Of a DNA stretch of 64,000 nucleotides, positions 58,985 through 64,000 are shown in pieces. The notes under the pieces are model-generated. The model saw only the letters and a list, made by a program, of their open reading frames with translations. It did no database searches and was not told where the DNA came from. The stretch is from contig JAIOJX010000031.1 of NCBI GenBank assembly GCA_022376925.1, forward strand, positions 136,976,854 through 137,040,853. The letters run 5' to 3'. This DNA is from Tragulus kanchil. Lineage: Eukaryota > Chordata > Mammalia > Artiodactyla > Tragulidae. Made by a program: the position numbers and the translations under genes. How positions within the stretch are numbered: the first letter of the stretch is position 1; every line of letters begins with the position of its first letter.

Positions 58985-59229
58985 TTTTGGCCTTTTTATT
59001 GGTCTTTTATTTATTTATTTTCATCCATCTTTATTCTTTGGCCTGTGTGGGACTCCCATTGCAGTGGCCTCTCTCACTGCAGAGCACTGGCTCTGGGAGC
59101 ATGCGCTCTAGAGCTCTGGCTTGGTAATTGGGCACACCAGTCCAGCCACTCCACCGGGCCAGGGATCAAACTGGTGCCCCTAGCACTGCAAGGTGGACTC
59201 TTTAACGGCTGGACCACTAGGGAAGCCCC
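58985..59229 (-). mobile_element. CHR-like SINE copy S9, antisense
   Basis: Starts near ttttattggtcttttattta, contains ggcctgtgtgggactcccat, and ends ggaccactagggaagcccc. It lacks the G-rich tail; part of the tRNA region is shortened (ccaccgggccagggatcaaa). Confidence 0.85.
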
Positions 59230-59245
59230 TATCCCTTCATTTTTT

Positions 59246-59513
59246 TTTTTCTTTTTTTTTTTGTCCACTTCTATTGGTCTTTCATTTATTTCCATCTCTG
59301 TTCTTTTGGCCTGTGTGGGCCTCCCATCACAGTGGCCTCTTTCGCTGCAAAGCAGTGGCTCTGGGCGCATGTACTCCAGAGCTCTGGCTCGGTAGTTGGA
59401 CACATTGGTCCAGCCACTCTGCAGCACGTGGGATCTTCCCAGGCCAGAGATCGAACCAGCGCCCCTTGCACTGTAAGGTGGTGTCCTTACCCAGTGGGCC
59501 ACCAGGGAAGCCC
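59246..59513 (-). mobile_element. CHR-like SINE copy S10, antisense, with target-site duplication
   Basis: tcccttcattttt precedes it (about 59232) and follows it (59514-59526). It contains ggcctgtgtgggcctcccat and ends ccaccagggaagccc. Confidence 0.88.
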
Positions 59514-59526
59514 TCCCTTCATTTTT

Positions 59527-59833
59527 CTTTTTTGGGGTAGGGAGGAGGGGCGGGTTAGGGAGGGGGGATGGGCGGGCCATTTCTATTGGTCTTTCATTCC
59601 TCTATTTTCATCCATCTTTGTTCTTTGGCTCCTGTGGGCCTCCCATCGCGGCAGCCTCTGTTGTCACAGAGCACCAGGCTCTGGGCGCATGTGCTCCAGA
59701 GCTCCGGCTTGGTAATTGGACACATCGGTCCAGCTGCTCCACGGCACGTGGGATCTTCCCCGGCCAGGGATCGAACCGGTGCCCCTTGCACTGCAAGGCG
59801 GTGTCCTTACCCACTGGACCACCAGGGAAGCCC
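59527..59833 (-). mobile_element. CHR-like SINE copy S11, antisense, long G-rich tail
   Basis: It begins with a G-rich stretch (gggaggaggggcgggttagg then gaggggggatgggcgggcc) and ends ctggaccaccagggaagccc. It lies directly next to S10's target-site duplication, forming a head-to-tail trio with S9 and S10. Confidence 0.9.
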
Positions 59834-60112
59834 AGAAGTATACTTTTATCTGACAGTTCATCAGGTAAATTGAAGTGACACATAGTGCTGAAAATCATTA
59901 TGGGTTATCATTCCTTTATACTTTCACCATGAACCACTGAGAAACAACTGTGTTCAAGTTTGACCTCATTTAGTTTGTTGAACATATAATTAGGAACTAA
60001 TGGAATATAAAATGACCAAATATCTGTTGCCAGAATGTAGAGAACCACTAGCCTAGGTAATCAGTACCTTCATGATCCTGAAAAATGGAAATTTGGCAGT
60101 ATCTCCTCATTA
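59834..60112. other. PHKB: Unique intron sequence
   Basis: Nothing recognised. Confidence 0.4.
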
Positions 60113-60971
60113 GATTGTTCAATTGCTAAGTCATGTCCAACTCTTTGTTATACCATGAACTGCAGCACACCAGACTTCCCTGTCCTTCACTATCTCCCAG
60201 AGTTTGCTCAAATTCGTGTCCATTGAATCAGTGATGCTGTCTAACCATCTCATTCCCTGTTTCCTCCTTCTCCTCTTGTCCTCAATCCTTCCCAGCATTA
60301 GGGTCTTCTCCAGTGAATCAGCTCTTGACATCAGGTGGTCAAAGTACTAGAGCTTTAGCTTCGGCATTAGTCCTTCCAAATCAATTCAGGGTTGATTTCC
60401 TTTAGGACTGACAGGTTTGATCTCCTTGCAGTCCAAGGACACTCAAAAGTCTTCTCCGACACCACAGTTCAAAGACATCAATTCTTTGGCAGTCAGCCTT
60501 CTTTATGATCCAACTCTCACATCCATGCATGACTACTAGAAAAACCATAGGTTTGACTATACGAACTTTCGTCAGCAAAGTGATGTCTCTGCTTTTTAAT
60601 GCACTGTCTAGGTTTGTTTCCAAGGAACAGGCATCTTTTAATTCCATGGCTGCATTCACCATCCACATTGATTCTGGAGTCCAAGAAAATGAAATCTGCT
60701 GTTTACACATCTGTTTGCCATGAAGTGATGGGACTGGATACCGTGATCTTAGCTTTTTGAATGTTGAGTTTTAAGCCAGTTTTTTCACTCTCCTCTTTCA
60801 CCCCCATCAAGAGACTCTTTAGTTCCTTTTCACTTTCTGCTATAAAAGGTAGTGTCATCTTCATATCTAAGGTTGTTGATAGTTCTCCCAGCAATCTTGA
60901 TTCCAGCTTGTACTTCATCCAGGCTTGCATCTTGCATGATGTACTCTGCATATAAGTTAAATAAACAGGCT

Positions 60972-61309
60972 GGGGCTTCCTTCCCCTGGTGGTCCAGTGG
61001 GTAAGGACACTGCCTTGCAGTGCAAGGGGCGCTGGTTCGATCCCTGGCCTGGGAAGATCCCACGTGCTGCGGAGTGGCTGGACTGATGTGTCCAATTACC
61101 GAGCCGGAGCTCTGGGGCGCATGCACCCAGAGCCGGCGCTCTGCAATGACAGAGGCCACCGCAATGGGAGGCCCACAGGAGCCAAAGAACAAAGACGGAT
61201 GAAAATAGAGAAATGAAAGACCAATAGAAGTGGCCTGCCCGCTCCCCTCCCTCACCAACCCGACCCCTTCCCAAAATAAATAAATAAATAAATCTTAAAA
61301 AAAAAAAAA
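60972..61309 (+). mobile_element. CHR-like SINE copy S12 inside BovB
   Basis: gggcttccttcccctggtgg shows a 5-bp internal repeat of cttcc/ttccc in the head compared with other copies. The body and C-rich tail are complete, followed by (AAAT)n and an A-run. It is flanked by acaggctgg on both sides (60964 and about 61312), a short target-site duplication. Confidence 0.9.
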
Positions 61310-62103
61310 CAACAGGCTGGCAATATATAGCCTCAATGTACTCCTTTACCAATTTTGAACCAGATTCTCCGTCTAACCATCTCATTCCCTGTTTCCTCCT
61401 TCTCCTCTTGTCCTCAATCCTTCCCAGCATTAGGGTCTTCTCCAGTGAATCAGCTCTTGACATCAGGTGGTCAAAGTACTAGAGCTTTAGCTTCGGCATT
61501 AGTCCTTCCAAATCAATTCAGGGTTGATTTCCTTTAGGACTGACAGGTTTGATCTCCTTGCAGTCCAAGGACACTCAAAAGTCTTCTCCGACACCACAGT
61601 TCAAAGACATCAATTCTTTGGCAGTCAGCCTTCTTTATGATCCAACTCTCACATCCATGCATGACTACTAGAAAAACCATAGGTTTGACTATACGAACTT
61701 TCGTCAGCAAAGTGATGTCTCTGCTTTTTAATGCACTGTCTAGGTTTGTTTCCAAGGAACAGGCATCTTTTAATTCCATGGCTGCATTCACCATCCACAT
61801 TGATTCTGGAGTCCAAGAAAATGAAATCTGCTGTTTACACATCTGTTTGCCATGAAGTGATGGGACTGGATACCGTGATCTTAGCTTTTTGAATGTTGAG
61901 TTTTAAGCCAGTTTTTTCACTCTCCTCTTTCACCCCCATCAAGAGACTCTTTAGTTCCTTTTCACTTTCTGCTATAAAAGGTAGTGTCATCTTCATATCT
62001 AAGGTTGTTGATAGTTCTCCCAGCAATCTTGATTCCAGCTTGTACTTCATCCAGGCTTGCATCTTGCATGATGTACTCTGCATATAAGTTAAATAAACAG
62101 GCT

Positions 62104-62441
62104 GGGGCTTCCTTCCCCTGGTGGTCCAGTGGGTAAGGACACTGCCTTGCAGTGCAAGGGGCGCTGGTTCGATCCCTGGCCTGGGAAGATCCCACGTGCT
62201 GCGGAGTGGCTGGACTGATGTGTCCAATTACCGAGCCGGAGCTCTGGGGCGCATGCACCCAGAGCCGGCGCTCTGCAATGACAGAGGCCACCGCAATGGG
62301 AGGCCCACAGGAGCCAAAGAACAAAGACGGATGAAAATAGAGAAATGAAAGACCAATAGAAGTGGCCTGCCCGCTCCCCTCCCTCACCAACCCGACCCCT
62401 TCCCAAAATAAATAAATAAATAAATCTTAAAAAAAAAAAAA
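62104..62441 (+). mobile_element. CHR-like SINE copy S13 (duplicate of S12)
   Basis: Identical to S12, including the 5-bp head repeat and the acaggctgg flanks, in the second copy of duplication 20. Confidence 0.9.
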
Positions 62442-62577
62442 CAACAGGCTGGCAATATATAGCCTCAATGTACTCCTTTACCAATTTTGAACCAGTCTTT
62501 TGCTCCATGTGCAATCCTAACTGTTGCTTCTTGTCCTGCATACAGATTTCATAGGAGGCACATAAGGTGGTCTGGTA

Positions 62578-62992
62578 TATATTATGGTAGCAAAATCCAA
62601 AGAGTAATTTCACTTTATATTTTCTGAAGACAACTTTAGTATTTCATGTTTCCTTTTATTTCAAATTTTAATATTTTAACATTTTAATGAGTACTGATTT
62701 CATTTATAAATAAGAGGATAGAAAGAAAAAACAGTTCATATGATTCTGCTGTTTATTATGACTCAGGAATCTGATGCTTGATGTATATATTTTATTTCAA
62801 GGGGTTTTGTTGTATATGAAAATCTTGTCTGATTTTAGAATGTTCGTCTTAAGAAATTACTTAACAATCATGTGTATTTTTAAGTAAACTCTCTTTTAAA
62901 GAAAGTATTGTGTACTTACAGAAAAGGATGTGCATAAATCATAAGGTTATGGCTTGATAATAATTATGAATCTTTTCTCAATCACATTTCAG
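62578..62992. other. PHKB: PHKB intron end
   Basis: AT-rich single-copy sequence leading to the acceptor at 62992. Nothing else recognised. Confidence 0.5.
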
Positions 62993-63054
62993 ACACTAAT
63001 ATCTGGAGCTGTGGTCGAACAACTTGACTTCTTACGAATCAGTGACACAGAAGA
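62993..63054 (+). CDS. PHKB: PHKB exon ([20 protein letters not shown])
   Basis: This is a 62-nt exon, phase 0 in and phase 2 out. The acceptor is ctcaatcacatttcag and the donor AAGA|gtaagt. It reads [20 protein letters not shown] and leaves two bases of a Glu codon completed by the exon at 63140. The intron between the two exons is only 85 bp. Confidence 0.95.
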
Positions 63055-63139
63055 GTAAGTTCCTTTAGGATATTTATTCTGTTTCTTGGGATTATATTAG
63101 AAATGCAGGAAACATGAAACTTTTTCTTTTAAATTCTAG

Positions 63140-63302
63140 GCTTCCAGAATTTAAGAGTTTTGAGGAACTAGAAGTTCCCAAACATTCAAAAGTCAAGCGT
63201 CAAAGCAGCACCTCCAATGTTCCCGAGCAGGAACAGCAGCCAGATGTCACCATTGCTGAATGGAGAAACAAACCCACCCATGAAATTCTTCAAAAACTGA
63301 AC
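63140..63302 (+). CDS. PHKB: PHKB exon with KRQSS site ([20 protein letters not shown]...)
   Basis: This is a 163-nt exon. The acceptor is ttttaaattctag and the donor AAC|gtgagc. After one base completing Glu it encodes 54 residues: [20 protein letters not shown], then [15 protein letters not shown], ending THEILQKLN. The basic K-V-K-R-Q-S-S motif fits the known cAMP-dependent protein kinase site in the beta subunit (Ser near 700 in mammals, from memory), so this exon carries a hormone-responsive phosphorylation site. Reading past the donor gives an intronic extension ending at a stop about 12 codons later; that is not coding. It is the last PHKB exon seen. Confidence 0.94.
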
Positions 63303-63868
63303 GTGAGCAAGATGCCATTCCCACGTGGCCCTGAGTGAGGCTGATAGAGCAGGAACTCCCAAGGGCAAATCATATTTCTTTCTGTCCTCTTAGAAAAGGT
63401 AGCAATTAGCCTGGAAGTAGATGGCCTGTCTATACCTGAAGCTATAATGAGAATATTAGCGTGAATGTCTTTAAGATGCTTAAGGAGTGGGTTGTCTTGT
63501 GTATGAAAGTATTGTATAGCCCATTAAGGAAATATAGGTCCCTTTGGGATCTCTAGATTTCTCTTTCAGTGCCCTTCTCTCCTTTCCCAACCTGGGTCTT
63601 CTCTACTATCTCAGTATTTAGGCCTAATGTTTGCCTTGAGTCTCTCCAGTCACTGAAGAAAGCAATCCTATAATTACATCTATATGAATATTATGTTAAC
63701 AACCTAGAATTATCCCTTGCCTGAGATTATTTGCATTTTAGAGGAGGAGGGATGAGGATGTAAGGTACAGTACCTATCAAAGGAAAGGAAATTCTGATGG
63801 TAGAGCTATAAACACAGTGACACTTCATTGGACCATCCGGATTTGAACATGGAGGCCAAATATATGTG
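63303..63868. other. PHKB: PHKB intron start
   Basis: Single-copy intron sequence following the donor gtgagc. No repeat assigned with confidence. Confidence 0.5.
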
Positions 63869-64000
63869 TTTCCCTGGTGGCTCAGATGGTAAAGAACCCA
63901 CCTGCAATGTGGAGATCTGGGTTTGATCCCTGGGTTGGGAAGATCCTCTGGTGGAAGGCATGGCAACCCACTAAAGTATGCTTGCCTGGAGAATCTCATG
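63869..64000 (+). mobile_element. Bov-tA SINE, cut by the window edge
   Basis: Head gtttccctggtggctcagat, B-box gggtttgatccctgggttgg, then gaagatcctctggtggaagg and tgcttgcctggagaatctca at the right edge. Confidence 0.9.

Larger units (their letters stand above)
60239..62498 (+). repeat. Tandem duplication 20 (unit 1,132 bp)
   Basis: 60239-61365 recurs at 61371-62498, apparently identical. Both copies carry the same SINE insertion with the same A-run, so the duplication (or artefact) is later than the SINE. Confidence 0.97.
60113..62577 (-). mobile_element. BovB LINE, antisense, 5'-truncated, interrupted by a SINE and partly duplicated
   Basis: It starts in the BovB 3' region (tgctaagtcatgtccaactc, ttccctgtccttcactatct) and reaches the reverse transcriptase region (the - strand near 60850 reads FNLYAEYIMQDASLDE). 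The conserved YADD reads YEDD here and several frames are broken, so it is inactive. The continuous element is 60113-61365 joined to 62492-62577; the part in between is the second copy of duplication 20. Confidence 0.88.
42420..64000 (+). other. PHKB: PHKB gene, internal part (8 exons visible, continues beyond right edge)
   Basis: Eight + strand exons translate to one continuous stretch of the regulatory beta subunit of phosphorylase kinase, the (alpha-beta-gamma-delta)4 cytosolic enzyme that phosphorylates and activates glycogen phosphorylase. Exons join in phase (0/2, 2/0, 0/0, 0/0, 0/2, 2/0, 0/2, 2/0) with AG acceptors and GT donors. The visible part is roughly residues 490-735 of about 1,090. 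This assignment is from memory of the human protein, not a search. The first exon shown is internal and the last is followed by intron, so both gene ends lie outside. Exons at 42983 and 55948 appear twice because of tandem duplications that I judge to be assembly errors. PHKA1/PHKA2 are the nearest paralogues but fit less well. Confidence 0.93.

Noticed and set aside
985..62498. Regularly spaced duplications as a possible new biological amplification system
   Set aside because: The units have no shared sequence, no common end motif and no mobile gene, and some disrupt a conserved gene. Unmerged assembly overlaps explain them better.
63303..63338. Reading of the last PHKB exon through to a stop at 63336 as a terminal exon
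   Set aside because: A good donor (AAC|gtgagc) lies where the protein is expected to continue, and the extension does not match the beta subunit. Intronic read-through only.
1..64000. CRISPR-like or operon-like structure
   Set aside because: No short regularly spaced repeats with unique spacers and no compact gene runs. The content is plainly mammalian intron and retroelements.

Overview
The window is nuclear DNA from a ruminant mammal. The evidence is abundant BovB (RTE) LINE sequence with its tRNA-Glu-derived partner SINE Bov-tA, CHR-type tRNA-Glu SINEs, a mariner element and mammalian L1, L2 and MIR. Many copies of one CHR-like SINE subfamily look young. That subfamily does not match my memory of the common cattle form, so a lineage other than Bos is possible, but I cannot name a species.

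The only protein-coding gene I can support is on the + strand from 42,420 to the right edge: eight exons of PHKB, the regulatory beta subunit of phosphorylase kinase. They cover roughly residues 490-735 of a protein of about 1,090. All use GT-AG introns and compatible phases: 42420-42475, 42983-43076, 53805-53888, 54694-54798, 55948-56030, 57345-57435, 62993-63054 and 63140-63302. The gene continues past the right edge. Nothing in 1-42,419 was recognised as an exon; it is presumably an upstream PHKB intron.

The dominant structural feature is a series of 20 direct, near-identical tandem duplications. Nineteen have a unit of 1.05-1.21 kb and one has a 410-bp unit. Together they make about 21.7 kb (about one third) of the window redundant. 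The duplicated sequences are unrelated to one another, the unit size is nearly constant, differences between copies are mostly small indels near the joins, and neighbouring duplications often chain so that a short stretch appears three times. This looks like unmerged contig or gap-fill overlaps rather than biology. Two of the duplications repeat PHKB exons of 94 and 83 nt; counting both copies would frameshift the gene.

Region by region: 1-9 kb holds old antisense L1 with Bov-tA and CHR-like SINEs. 9-24 kb is AT-rich unique DNA plus a probable L1 3' transduction bounded by a 16-bp target-site duplication. 24-42 kb has L2, MIR, a young 5'-truncated L1 with an 18-bp target-site duplication, BovB, and CHR-like and Bov-tA SINEs. 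42-58 kb has PHKB exons and a three-level nest (SINE inside BovB inside mariner, 46.9-50.4 kb). 57.5-62.6 kb has four antisense CHR-like SINEs and a duplicated antisense BovB carrying a SINE. The last PHKB exons lie at 63 kb.

I found no RNA genes, CRISPR arrays, operons or obviously new multigene system. The points worth following are the duplication pattern, the exon duplications, the young SINE subfamily with a G-rich tail, the probable 3' transduction, and a possible relic copy of one PHKB exon end.
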